A DNA stretch of 64,000 nt from an uncultured Halobacteriovorax sp. (lineage in GTDB: Bacteria > Bdellovibrionota > Bacteriovoracia > Bacteriovoracales > Bacteriovoracaceae), in the NCBI GenBank assembly GCA_913061265.1, contig CAJXVS010000004.1, positions 343,339-407,338 on the forward strand, read 5' to 3'. This document shows positions 1 to 9,159 of the stretch, piece after piece. Made by a program: the position numbers and the translations under genes. Positions within the stretch are counted from its first letter, which is position 1, and each line of letters opens with the position of its first letter. The notes under the pieces were generated by a model, which saw only the letters and a list, made by a program, of their open reading frames with translations, did no database searches and was not told the DNA's origin.

Positions 1-621
1 GATTCTATCAGTAATCTTTCCCCATAAAGTAAATTCATCATAACCATCAGAATAAAGATCTCCTAATGGAAACCATTCAAAGAACTGACCACCGGCGAAG
101 AAAACGATTAAAAGAACTCCTAGCATATATCCAGGGATCGCATAAGCCGCAAAGATGATAGTACTTGTAATGGTATCGAACATGCTTCCGTTCTTAACAG
201 CTTTTGCCACTCCAAGAATGATACAAACCACGTAGGACAAAAAGAGAGAAACAATTCCGAATTGAAGGGAGACAGGAAACTTCGAGATAATGACATCAGT
301 CACTGGCTCTTCGTAAGTAAAACTTTCTCCAAAATCTAGACGGGCCAAGTTCTTAAGCCAGATAAGATATCTAATGTGAACCGGCTTATCGAAACCATAC
401 TGCTTATTTAGAGCGTCAATGACTTCTTGAGAAACAGCACTATCTTTACTATCGCCACCAACACCAGCATTTGAAGAATCCATTCCTCCAAAACGCATCT
501 GCTGGATCTTCTGCTCAACAGGAGATCCAGGGGCTAAGTTAATGATAGCAAACACTACTAAGGTAACCCCGAATAGTGTTGGTATCATTGCTAGAATTCT
601 TCGAATTATATAATCAAACAA
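1..621 (-). CDS. Peptide ABC transporter permease (DppB/OppB/YejB type), 3' end outside window
   Basis: Inner-membrane permease subunit of a binding-protein-dependent peptide importer. Reading the minus strand from a TTG at 621 gives a protein starting LFDYIIRRILAMIPTLFG, the usual N-terminal membrane helix of this family, then a periplasmic stretch with NLAPGSP and further helices; about 207 codons are present before the window edge. The TTG start is supported by an AGTAGG-like ribosome site seven bases upstream, and no ATG fits. It starts only 8 nt after the stop of the solute-binding protein gene, so the two form one operon, with a second permease and ATPases expected beyond the left edge. 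The insert rich in Gly, Ser and Asp near residue 50-60 is typical of YejB-like members. Partial at its C-terminus. Confidence 0.88.
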   Translation of the reverse strand, partial: MFDYIIRRILAMIPTLFGVTLVVFAIINLAPGSPVEQKIQQMRFGGMDSSNAGVGGDSKDSAVSQEVIDALNKQYGFDKPVHIRYLIWLKNLARLDFGESFTYEEPVTDVIISKFPVSLQFGIVSLFLSYVVCIILGVAKAVKNGSMFDTITSTIIFAAYAIPGYMLGVLLIVFFAGGQFFEWFPLGDLYSDGYDEFTLWGKITDRI

Positions 622-629
622 AATTTAAC

Positions 630-2261
630 CTACTTTTTAATCCACCAGTAGGAAATTCCTACACTGTAGTTATATGAGTCTTTTTCTCTCTTCATACGTT
701 TTGTGTGGCCATAAAAACCAAACTTGTCGTTGAAGAAAAAAGCATAAGGAACATCATCAGCAATTAGTTTAAAAACTTTCTGAAGAACTTTTTGTCTTTT
801 CTTGAAATCAAGAAGAGTTCTTGCTTCGTCGATAAGCTTATCAACCTCAGGGTTATTATAACCGATAAAGTTTGATCCACCTTTTTGAGAAGCCGAATGC
901 CAAATTTGTTTTGGGTCCCAATCAATTGATCCTGCTCCCCAACCAAGTCTAACAGCTTGAAATTTTCTTTCATCAAGAAGCTTTAAGAAAGCATTCCACT
1001 CAATAAGCTTAACATTGATCTCAACACCAGCTTTTTTAGCGTCTTCTTTATACATCGTTAAGTATTTAACAAATTCTTTATTAGGCTCAAGAATTGTAAT
1101 ACTCATCTTCGTTTTCTTTCCATTGATAACTTTATCAAGGATTTGATCACCATCAGTATCGGCCCAACCAGCTTTCTTAAAAAGGAACTTGGCTTCTTTA
1201 AAGTTATAAAGAATAGGTCTTACGTTTCCGTTAGCATAAACACTCTTTCTATAAAGTGGACCAGTTGCAGGCTCTGCAAGGCCATAACGAAACTTCTCAA
1301 TCATTTTCTCTCTATCAAGAAGATGATAAAGTGCTTTACGTACTTTCTTATCTTTTAGAATAGGGTCCTTCAAGTTCCAACCAATAAAGCCATAACCTTT
1401 AGCGGCCTTATTTTGCATCTTAACTTTAAAGACTTCTTTTCCCCACTTATCACCCTTAGTGTTCTTCATGTAGTTTTCAGCAGTCATCTCTTGAAAGTCT
1501 AACTGACCTTTCTCAAGTCTTCGTAGTCCTGCCGTTCTTTCTTTAACAAATCTCATTAAGATTTGATCATAGTTATATTCGTTAGCTAGGTGTTTCTCTT
1601 TACTGCCCCACCACGATTTATTTTTTTTCAGTGTGATACTCTTTCCTCTTTTAAATTTATGAAGAGTATAAGGACCAGTTCCGACTAATGTTTTGTTTAA
1701 TTTTTTCTTTTGTTTTTTAGTTGGGTTCTCATAAAGGTGCTTTGGAACAACTGTAAGGCCCGCCACAACATCAAAGTTTAGAAAGTAAACTTTCTTAGCT
1801 GTGAAGACGATTGTCTTCTTATCGATAACAACAGCATCCTTAATATTTTCATAGTAAGGCTTTAGTCTCGCTGTTTTATATTTATCTTTAGGATGCATAA
1901 TAGCGTCGTAGCTAAATTTAACATCTTCAATTGTTAAGGGCTTACCATCATGCCACTTAACTCCGTCTCTTAAAGTAAAAGTATACTTAAGGCCGTCTTT
2001 ACTAATTTCCCATTTGGCAGCAAGGCCTGGTTCCCATTCTCTCGTTTCAGGATTTCGAGTAAGAAGTCCTTCCATTACATAGTTCTGAACAACAGAAGCG
2101 TAATAGTCTGAAGATGAAAGGGCATTCAACGTTGGCGGTTGAGACTCTAGGTTGTATTTAAAGGTTCCGCCTTTTGGCGCTTTAGGATTTCCAACAGCCG
2201 CAAAAACTGACGCGGTTAGTGAAAATGAAAATAATAGAACGAGAAATTTTTTGGGGTTCAT
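630..2261 (-). CDS. Peptide ABC transporter solute-binding protein (family 5, YejA/DppA-like)
   Basis: Periplasmic peptide-binding protein that delivers oligopeptides to the permease encoded just downstream. It has a Sec signal peptide (residues about 1-22, ending SVFA-A), then the PKAPKGGTF stretch common in YejA-like members, and the family-5 core including a DGVKWHDGKPLT motif near residues 100-112. At 543 aa it has the usual length. The start ATG is preceded by GAGG. The protein is strongly lysine-rich (many KK pairs), as is common for exported proteins of this genome. Ligand is not deducible. A palindromic GCCCTAAGGGC lies in the leader just upstream. Confidence 0.92.
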   Translation of the reverse strand: MNPKKFLVLLFSFSLTASVFAAVGNPKAPKGGTFKYNLESQPPTLNALSSSDYYASVVQNYVMEGLLTRNPETREWEPGLAAKWEISKDGLKYTFTLRDGVKWHDGKPLTIEDVKFSYDAIMHPKDKYKTARLKPYYENIKDAVVIDKKTIVFTAKKVYFLNFDVVAGLTVVPKHLYENPTKKQKKKLNKTLVGTGPYTLHKFKRGKSITLKKNKSWWGSKEKHLANEYNYDQILMRFVKERTAGLRRLEKGQLDFQEMTAENYMKNTKGDKWGKEVFKVKMQNKAAKGYGFIGWNLKDPILKDKKVRKALYHLLDREKMIEKFRYGLAEPATGPLYRKSVYANGNVRPILYNFKEAKFLFKKAGWADTDGDQILDKVINGKKTKMSITILEPNKEFVKYLTMYKEDAKKAGVEINVKLIEWNAFLKLLDERKFQAVRLGWGAGSIDWDPKQIWHSASQKGGSNFIGYNNPEVDKLIDEARTLLDFKKRQKVLQKVFKLIADDVPYAFFFNDKFGFYGHTKRMKREKDSYNYSVGISYWWIKK

Positions 2262-2340
2262 GTTTCCTCACAAAATAAGGCCCTTAGGGCGATTGAATCC
2301 CACATATAGTAGTTGAGAATAGTTCATAAATGAAGGAAAA

Positions 2341-3021
2341 CTACTTTTTGAAGTAGAGCCTAGGGTCAAGTGCCCAGCGGTCTAACTTGAGGTTCTTGTC
2401 TTCTATGCTGTAGCGCTGCAGCTTCTTATCGAGACCTTCCAGTCTGATTTCTAAGTCTTTGAAATTTCTCAAACTGGTGGTCTTATCTTCTTCAAGAGAG
2501 CCGATTTGATCTCTCCATTCGGCTTCTAATTTGTCTCTTAGGATCTGATATCTCGCGTTAACACTGTTCACTTTCTCTATAAAGCTGTCTAAAGATTTTT
2601 GCTCACGACGAAGCTTTCCACTTAACGCTAAGCGCTTTTTCAAAAGAATGTCGATTAGACTCTTTCCCATCTTGATATTGTTAAAGAGGTCTATTGAATA
2701 AAACTTCAAATAAGCACCTACCGAAAGAAAAACCTTAGTCTTACAGAAGTTGATCGAAGGAACTTTAAATAGCAGATAATCATTCGACTTCCCTACGAGA
2801 TAGGCCTTACATCTTTTGCTTGAATCTCTTTCATCCCAAAACTCAACCTTATCTTTAACGTTAAGATACTTAACATTTCCAAAATCAATCTTAATTCTGA
2901 GTAGGTCTGCTTTAAAATTTATTCTTGAAGCTCTTCCCGAAAAAATAGCAACATCATCTTCACCAAAAACATTTTGAGAAGTTAGAAAGATGAAAAGAAG
3001 TGCGAATGAAATTAATTTCAT
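2341..3021 (-). CDS. Exported coiled-coil protein of unknown function
   Basis: I do not recognise this 226-aa protein. It has a signal peptide (about residues 1-20, ending NVFG-E), a predicted beta-rich region at about 22-105 containing two Cys in close pairing distance (RCKAY and FCKTK), then a charged helical region at about 120-210 with heptad character likely to form a coiled coil, and a C-terminal tail ending YFKK. It is periplasmic or surface-associated by inference. A weak GGAAGA site lies directly before the ATG. It sits upstream of the peptide transporter in the same direction, with a 79-nt gap, so co-transcription is possible but not shown. Confidence 0.75.
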   Translation of the reverse strand: MKLISFALLFIFLTSQNVFGEDDVAIFSGRASRINFKADLLRIKIDFGNVKYLNVKDKVEFWDERDSSKRCKAYLVGKSNDYLLFKVPSINFCKTKVFLSVGAYLKFYSIDLFNNIKMGKSLIDILLKKRLALSGKLRREQKSLDSFIEKVNSVNARYQILRDKLEAEWRDQIGSLEEDKTTSLRNFKDLEIRLEGLDKKLQRYSIEDKNLKLDRWALDPRLYFKK

Positions 3022-3081
3022 TCTTCCATTATGCCCCAGCCCTGAATTTAGCGCTAGGTTGGATTCATTTACTTGAGTTTT

Positions 3082-3765
3082 CTATTCAGGCTTTTTCTTT
3101 TGGAGAATGATGCTTGTTGTATAGTTACCTTGATGAACCGGCTCTTCATATTTAAGCACTCTCATTCCAGGGAACATGGTAAGTAGTTCTGCTTCACGAA
3201 GCAGGTAACGCTTATCATAATTTTCGTTACCTTTAACCTTTCTTTGATTATCAGTATGACTTTCATAAATAAGAATCCCTCCGGGCTTTAACCACTCAAC
3301 CATTCTTTTATTCAGGGATCTATCCACATAGTAAAAACAGACCACAGCATCTAAAGTATTCTTTGGAATTCTATAGTTATTTAAGGAGGCCACTACCGTA
3401 TTTATACGAACTCCAAACTCTCTGGCCAAGAGCCTAGCCTTCTTAACTGCAACAGATGAAATATCAACACCAGTCACTTTATATCCTTTTCTCGCTAGGA
3501 ATACGGCATTTCGCCCCTCGCCCATTCCCATGTCTAAGACTCTAGAGCCTGCAGGAATATAGTTATAATTGAGTGACAAGAATTTTGCGGGGGTTTTACC
3601 AAAGACATATTCATCGTTGTTATATTTTTTATCCCAATAAGTTTTTACTTCCTTACCTTTCTTAGTTCCAGATAAGAGTTCAAATCGCCCACCAGACTGA
3701 GAGCCACGATCTTGGGCAAATAGAGTTAAAGAAGTAAAAAGGAAAATGAGGGAAAATTTATACAT
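3082..3765 (-). CDS. Class I SAM-dependent methyltransferase with N-terminal signal peptide
   Basis: TehB-like class I methyltransferase: motif I is VLDMGMGEGRNAVFLA (about residues 76-91), followed by GVDIS (motif post-I) and the LKPGGILIYES strand-5 motif. The first about 18 residues (MYKFSLIFLFTSLTLFAQ) look like a Sec signal peptide and are followed by a 40-residue linker before the fold. Family members are cytosolic because they need S-adenosylmethionine, so an exported one is odd. No in-frame ATG sits between the signal and the fold that would give a clean cytosolic form. The predicted ribosome site is poor. Substrate unknown. It may be co-transcribed with the two genes upstream (gap 23 nt). 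Confidence 0.82.
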   Translation of the reverse strand: MYKFSLIFLFTSLTLFAQDRGSQSGGRFELLSGTKKGKEVKTYWDKKYNNDEYVFGKTPAKFLSLNYNYIPAGSRVLDMGMGEGRNAVFLARKGYKVTGVDISSVAVKKARLLAREFGVRINTVVASLNNYRIPKNTLDAVVCFYYVDRSLNKRMVEWLKPGGILIYESHTDNQRKVKGNENYDKRYLLREAELLTMFPGMRVLKYEEPVHQGNYTTSIILQKKKPE

Positions 3766-3788
3766 AGTTTTTTATAGAAGATTTTAGC

Positions 3789-4199
3789 TTAGGATGCAAC
3801 TTCTTCAGAGGCCTGTTGAGATACATCTAGCTCAGCATCCAAATAGAGAGATAAAGTATCAAAGCTCCCTTTTAACTCTTTTACATCTTTGGAAGTTTTA
3901 TCTTGAACAGTAGCTGGCATATCTTCAGTTGAGTAAAGATACCACTTTAAATTATCTACCAACGTATAGTAAGAGTCTAAACAGCCAATAAGTTCAGGAG
4001 AGAGAAGCTTCAAGTCTGAGAAAGTAATCGTATCATAACGACTCTTGAAGACTTCCTTAAAGTGTTCTCGAGTTCTTTTTACAGCGAATGTCGCCATATA
4101 TTCTTTTCTTCTTTCAACAATTCTTTCATACAGTCTTTTAGAATCAAGTTTCAAGATTGTTAAGATACTTTTGCGAATTTCAAAGTTAGAATCACTCAT
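3789..4199 (-). CDS. Hypothetical cytoplasmic protein, 136 aa
   Basis: No family recognised. The sequence is mostly alpha-helical and charged (ERIVERRKEYM, YDTITFSDLKLL) with no signal peptide or membrane segment, so cytoplasmic. It begins 7 nt after the stop of the 151-aa gene, which argues for a two-gene unit of unknown role. The acidic, Ser/Gln-rich C-terminus (SQQASEEVAS) is probably disordered. Codon use matches its neighbours. Confidence 0.7.
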   Translation of the reverse strand: MSDSNFEIRKSILTILKLDSKRLYERIVERRKEYMATFAVKRTREHFKEVFKSRYDTITFSDLKLLSPELIGCLDSYYTLVDNLKWYLYSTEDMPATVQDKTSKDVKELKGSFDTLSLYLDAELDVSQQASEEVAS

Positions 4200-4206
4200 C
4201 TATCAC

Positions 4207-4662
4207 CTATGCCATTGCTGGAAGTTTTGCTCTAGAACCACCTGGCCAGCGTTTAACTGTACCTAGCTCTGAAAAGTAGTGTGAAGCGATATTAGCTGCA
4301 ATATTCTTAAAACTCATCGGAAGTGCATAATGAAAATAAGACCTATTCTTTTCTAATTTATAAGAAATAGATATTTTACCAAACGACGAAACATCAAACA
4401 TACAAAATTTTTGGTTCACTAAAGCAAAATCCAAAAAACTTCTTCTCGTCATTTCTAATCCTTTTAGACTTGTTAAGTCCGCAGTTATAGAAATGATAAA
4501 TTGTTTTTTAGCTTTCGCAATATTGGCAAGCTCTCTTGGAACAATCGGAACAAGAGTGATGTTGAACTTATTCAACACTTGACCTAAAGCAAAGAAAGTT
4601 TGCGGAAGCTTACTAGTATATTGAACGTAAAAAATATAATGTTCTTGGTCGTCACTATTCAT
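4207..4662 (-). CDS. Hypothetical protein, 151 aa
   Basis: No family recognised. The central part (residues about 10-110) reads as an alternating alpha/beta domain: YIFYVQYTSKL, then ITLVPIVPREL and QFIISITADL strands, which resembles a Rossmann-like or receiver-like fold, but I see no catalytic motif. The C-terminus carries a Gly/Arg-rich tail (RWPGGSRAKLP). No signal peptide. No clear Shine-Dalgarno sequence precedes the ATG, so the transcript may be leaderless or poorly translated. It lies 7 nt before the 136-aa gene. Confidence 0.68.
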   Translation of the reverse strand: MNSDDQEHYIFYVQYTSKLPQTFFALGQVLNKFNITLVPIVPRELANIAKAKKQFIISITADLTSLKGLEMTRRSFLDFALVNQKFCMFDVSSFGKISISYKLEKNRSYFHYALPMSFKNIAANIASHYFSELGTVKRWPGGSRAKLPAMA

Positions 4663-4706
4663 AAGTAACGTATCGGAATACTCGAAAATAAATTAAGATT
4701 AGTTGA

Positions 4707-5480
4707 CTAAACTTCTTTAGATTTAAAACTGGCTAAAAGTGCCGATAGTGCTAGTCCTAGCAAGAGAGATACACCAAAGCCACCTGGTGGGCCTTTGCGA
4801 TCATTATCGTCCCCAGAAATAAAAGCAACTGATCCACAACTCGAATATTCCTCAGTTGTTGTCGAGCCCGCTAGCGGCGAGACATAGCCTATTGATTGTC
4901 TATACAAAGTCTCCGAGACGACAGCATTCACACCTTGAACGTCATCCCACTGAAGAGTACTTATATTACTAGCATAAGCTCCCATGATAGCGCTCTGAAA
5001 AGAGTGATCAAGCCCCAGAGTGTGGCCCATTTCATGTAAGATCGTTTTATCTAAAAGTCCATTTTCGTTATTTTTTAGTGAAGGCATATTTCCATTTAAG
5101 ATAATTTCAGTTCGAACCATATGAGGACCGCTGGTATACCTGATTGTGATTGCGAGAGTTTGAGTCGGGTCATAGCCTGTTTCAGCACCGAAGTTATCAG
5201 ACCATCTTATGTAGTTTCCAGAGTAGGATCCGGTAACAATAACGCCAGAGTTAAAGCTCCAAAGATCTCTCCCTGCAGCACCTTCCCATGCATTTTCTGA
5301 GTTACCAACAATTTGCGAAAGTTCAGGTCCATCATTCGGGTCCGTCACAAACTTGTTCACTCCTATTGGTAAAGAGCCCCAATAGAAACCGTTATTAAAG
5401 TCACTTGTATACTCAAACGTGTGTGCGCTTGTGATTGTCATCACTGAAAGTAATACAAGCTTGAAGAAATTCTTCTTCAA
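4707..5480 (-). CDS. Secreted matrixin-family zinc metalloprotease with C-terminal anchor-like tail
   Basis: Predicted secreted zinc endopeptidase. It has a signal peptide (about 1-21, ending TSAHT), a matrixin-like catalytic domain and the full zinc signature HEMGHTLGLDH at about residues 149-159, where the three His bind zinc and Glu is the catalytic base; a Met-turn candidate (AIMGAYAS) follows. No obvious propeptide cysteine switch is seen. The C-terminus has a Cys-Gly, then GPPGG, a hydrophobic helix and KSKEV, resembling the tripartite tails of MYXO-CTERM or GlyGly-CTERM proteins. The start is TTG, chosen for the AAGGA seven bases upstream. It follows the 131-aa gene by 30 nt and should share its sigma-54 promoter. 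Confidence 0.88.
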   Translation of the reverse strand: MKKNFFKLVLLSVMTITSAHTFEYTSDFNNGFYWGSLPIGVNKFVTDPNDGPELSQIVGNSENAWEGAAGRDLWSFNSGVIVTGSYSGNYIRWSDNFGAETGYDPTQTLAITIRYTSGPHMVRTEIILNGNMPSLKNNENGLLDKTILHEMGHTLGLDHSFQSAIMGAYASNISTLQWDDVQGVNAVVSETLYRQSIGYVSPLAGSTTTEEYSSCGSVAFISGDDNDRKGPPGGFGVSLLLGLALSALLASFKSKEV

Positions 5481-5510
5481 TACAACATCCTTGTCTATAG
5501 GGTTTCCTTC

Positions 5511-5906
5511 CTAGAAGCCCTGTGTCTCTATTTCCCCCAGCTGTGAAGCTGAACAGATATAATTCCCTCTTAGCTCGACTTCATATTGCTTTCCTTCCTG
5601 GAATGCGGTGGGTCCGTGCTTTAGAGTTTGAATCATTAAATTATTTTCGACGGAACCTCTAATGGTCTCATCATTTTTAAAATAGACATCGATTTTTTTT
5701 AACTGATTAAAAGCTTGTTTAGAGAAAGAAGGAGCCTCAGCGTTTGCAATTTTCGTTACTGTTCCAACGAACTTTTTTGGGCATTTAACATTGAGCTTCA
5801 TCATAGCGTGAGCGGTATTGGAATTAAGCGCAAACAGAATCGCAAGAGAGAGAGAAATTGCTATCTGTTTTTTCGAAAAGTGCTTCGTCCCTAAGGCTCC
5901 TTTCAT
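5511..5906 (-). CDS. Small exported protein of unknown function, 131 aa
   Basis: Not recognised. It has an N-terminal basic region and signal peptide (hydrophobic core at about residues 15-28, cleavage near NTAHA-M), leaving a mature domain of about 97 residues with two Cys (VKCPKK and YICSAS) that could form a disulfide, and a beta-rich pattern. It is the first gene after the sigma-54-type promoter and precedes the matrixin protease, so a role connected with that protease (chaperone, inhibitor or substrate) is a guess. The ATG has only an AAGGA about nine bases upstream; a stronger AAGGAGG further away would suit a GTG in another frame that ends after 28 codons. Confidence 0.75.
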   Translation of the reverse strand: MKGALGTKHFSKKQIAISLSLAILFALNSNTAHAMMKLNVKCPKKFVGTVTKIANAEAPSFSKQAFNQLKKIDVYFKNDETIRGSVENNLMIQTLKHGPTAFQEGKQYEVELRGNYICSASQLGEIETQGF

Positions 5907-5964
5907 CTAAATCATCCTTGATCACTACAGCCTCCTTCCTTGGTGGCTTGATACTTATTAGTAT

Positions 5965-5980
5965 TGCAGATATCGTGCCA
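5965..5980 (-). promoter_or_regulatory. Sigma-54 (-24/-12) promoter
   Basis: The minus strand reads TGGCACGATATCTGCA, matching the RpoN consensus TGGCACG-N4-TTGCA at every position but one (C for T in the -12 box), with correct spacing between GG and GC. Transcription would begin near 5953 and give a leader of about 47 nt before the 131-aa exported protein, followed by the matrixin protease. Confidence 0.78.
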
Positions 5981-6033
5981 TAAATCATGAGGGCATAAGT
6001 AGCCGATAGGTGCTCTGTAAGGGGCTTTCAGGC

Positions 6034-6101
6034 TCCACTTCGCCAGAGTCATTAAGGTGGGTATGCTTTAAAATTAAGAGCTTATGTAGGGGCAAAGTGG
6101 A
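6034..6101. promoter_or_regulatory. Widely spaced inverted repeat, candidate enhancer-binding-protein site
   Basis: TCCACTTCGCC (6034-6044) and GGCAAAGTGGA (6091-6101) are inverted copies matching at 10 of 11 bases, 46 nt apart. Relative to the sigma-54 start near 5953 they lie at about -81 to -148, the usual place for activator sites of RpoN promoters. The alternative is a stem-loop following the DUF2064 gene. Apart from this and the promoter, I see nothing convincing between 5907 and 6167. Confidence 0.45.
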
Positions 6102-6167
6102 ACTAAGTTTTGACTCCTAAACCTATGTTTAGAAATGTGAATTACTGTGATTTACTTACGGAAATGA

Positions 6168-6860
6168 TTACCAATCCTTATCTTCAAATAGGCGACTGTA
6201 ACACTCGGAGGTTGATGGTAAAACTTCTTTTGAGCTTCTCAACAGGGTACTTTCTAGGTCTTCTTTGGTGTCAATATCCGACCACTCATTCAAAACTTTG
6301 ACCTTTAAATTGAGATTACGGCACCTTGAGATAAGGGCCTCTACAACACTTTCATCTTCTTTCTTCTCGCTAATAAATCCAAAGATTTCATCGTTCTTTG
6401 CTTTAGACCCAAGGTAGTAGAAACCTCCATCTTTGTCTGGTCCAATAAAAACATCAGCCTCTTCTATATTTTGTTTTTTAATATGAGAGAAAGGAAAATC
6501 AGGAATGTCAGTTCCTGTGAGATGAACAAAAGTTTCTCCATCTTCCCTAAAGCGAACATCTTCAAATATATCAGAGAGCCTCTCGAAGAAGGGCTTTTCT
6601 TTTTGAAAGTAAAACTGGAAGTCGAGGATCTGGCACTTCAAAAACATTTGTTTAAAGTAATCTTCTGTTTGAGAAATAGCTGGAGCTCCGTAAAAGAACA
6701 AAGGCGCTTTAGCTGTATGCTTTCTAAAGTTACTAAAGAAATCGTCTATAAATGAATTATATAATTCATAGGCTTCTTCTTGTCCTACAACAGCTGCAAG
6801 GCGAGTTTTTGAATACCCTTCAACTGGGCGTTTACCTATTACGGCGAAGACTTGTTTCAT
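6168..6860 (-). CDS. DUF2064 / TIGR04282-type glycosyltransferase-like protein
   Basis: Nucleotide-sugar-transferase-fold protein of the DUF2064 family (MobA/CofC-like GT-A fold; some members are annotated as arsenosugar synthesis glycosyltransferases). Visible motifs are GKRPVEGYSKTRLA near residues 8-21, the GTDIPDF acidic motif near 115, GPDKDGGFYYLG near 140 and a C-terminal DIDTKEDL, all typical of the family. Length of 230 aa is usual. Its substrate cannot be deduced here, and no radical SAM or methyltransferase partner gene is adjacent. It stands alone downstream of the groESL terminator; no obvious promoter was identified in the short gap. Confidence 0.85.
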   Translation of the reverse strand: MKQVFAVIGKRPVEGYSKTRLAAVVGQEEAYELYNSFIDDFFSNFRKHTAKAPLFFYGAPAISQTEDYFKQMFLKCQILDFQFYFQKEKPFFERLSDIFEDVRFREDGETFVHLTGTDIPDFPFSHIKKQNIEEADVFIGPDKDGGFYYLGSKAKNDEIFGFISEKKEDESVVEALISRCRNLNLKVKVLNEWSDIDTKEDLESTLLRSSKEVLPSTSECYSRLFEDKDW

Positions 6861-6886
6861 TTGAGTATTATATCAGGATTTTGGAT

Positions 6887-6913
6887 AAAAAAAAGGGAGG
6901 TACGAGACCTCCC
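6887..6913 (-). terminator. Rho-independent terminator after groESL
   Basis: On the minus strand GGGAGGT and ACCTCCC form a perfect 7-bp stem with a 5-nt loop, followed by eight U residues. It lies about 85 nt after the groEL stop and before the DUF2064 gene. Confidence 0.88.
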
Positions 6914-6954
6914 AATTTTTTTAAATTTCTTTGAACTAGCCCCTCTGCGAGGCC

Positions 6955-6997
6955 AGTCGGTAAGCCGGAGTTGGCTTTGGCCAACTCCTCTTTCCGA

Positions 6998-6999
<2 letters not shown>
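6955..6999 (-). other. Large stem-loop at the 3' end of groEL
   Basis: Nested complementary arms AGTCGG/CCGACT (6955-6960 and 6994-6999) and GGAGTTGG/CCAACTCC (6967-6974 and 6981-6988) form an extended hairpin beginning inside the groEL stop codon. It has no U-tract, so it is more likely an mRNA-stabilising structure than a terminator. Confidence 0.6.
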
Positions 7000-8659
<1,660 letters not shown>

Positions 8660-8676
8660 TTACATTTGTGAGCAAG

Positions 8677-8696
8677 GTTAAACCTCGCGGTTTAAC
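8677..8696 (-). other. Intercistronic hairpin between groES and groEL
   Basis: GTTAAACC and GGTTTAAC form a perfect 8-bp stem with a GCGA tetraloop (read on the minus strand), starting at the groES stop codon. There is no U-tract, so it is probably an RNA processing or stability element that lets GroES and GroEL be made in different amounts. Confidence 0.6.
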
Positions 8697-8983
8697 TACT
8701 GAATGATTCCAAATACATCACTTTCTTTCATGATGAGGTAATCATTTGCTTCTACTTTAACTTCTGTTCCTGCGTACTTTCCAAAAAGTACTGTATCACC
8801 TGGCTTAACTTCTAAGGCGCGGAATGATCCGTCTTCCTTTAAGTAACCTGGGCCTACAGAGATAACTTTCCCTTGAGCAGGCTTTTCAGCGTTGTTATCA
8901 GGAATAATAATTCCACCAGCTGTCTTCTTCTCTTCTTCAAGTCTTTCAACGAGAACTCTATCTTGTAATGGTCTCACTTCCAT
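8696..8983 (-). CDS. groES: Co-chaperonin GroES (Hsp10)
   Basis: Heptameric lid of the GroEL chamber. The 95-aa protein begins with the standard [13 protein letters not shown], contains the mobile loop with TAGGIIIPD near residues 22-30, and ends with the ...[13 protein letters not shown] strand. The ATG is preceded by GGAGG. First gene of the groES-groEL operon, transcribed from a sigma-70-like promoter about 65-90 nt upstream. No CIRCE operator (TTAGCACTC-N9-GAGTGCTAA) is visible in the leader, so HrcA control is not supported. Confidence 0.98.
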   Translation of the reverse strand: MEVRPLQDRVLVERLEEEKKTAGGIIIPDNNAEKPAQGKVISVGPGYLKEDGSFRALEVKPGDTVLFGKYAGTEVKVEANDYLIMKESDVFGIIQ

Positions 8984-9046
8984 ACTTCCTCCGTTTATGC
9001 AGATATACTGCGATGTTTCATAGGTTTAGTTTTAACAGTTTGTGAC

Positions 9047-9074
9047 AATGTAATATCGCTTTGATGAGTGTCAA
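9047..9074 (-). promoter_or_regulatory. Sigma-70-type promoter of groES-groEL
   Basis: Minus strand: perfect -35 TTGACA, 16-nt spacer, then TACATT as -10 (4 of 6 matches). It gives a leader of about 57 nt before the groES ATG. I found neither a CIRCE element nor a clear sigma-32 promoter in 8984-9159. Confidence 0.6.
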
Positions 9075-9159
9075 GGGTGGCCTAGCAAACTAAATTACAT
9101 GGTCCCTTGCCCTCAGGCACTAACATGCTGTAATTTCACCATATAAAGAGGAACACTCA

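Noticed and set aside
6034..6101. Reading the 11-bp inverted repeat as a terminator of the DUF2064 gene
   Set aside because: The 46-nt loop is long and no U-tract follows; location relative to the sigma-54 promoter fits an activator site better, though this stays uncertain.
6110..6301. 63-codon plus-strand frame after the sigma-54 region
   Set aside because: Overlaps the end of the DUF2064 gene on the other strand, no ribosome site, and no recognisable protein features.
8984..9159. CIRCE operator or sigma-32 promoter for groES
   Set aside because: No TTAGCACTC-type inverted repeat or CTTGAA/CCCCAT pair could be found by eye.
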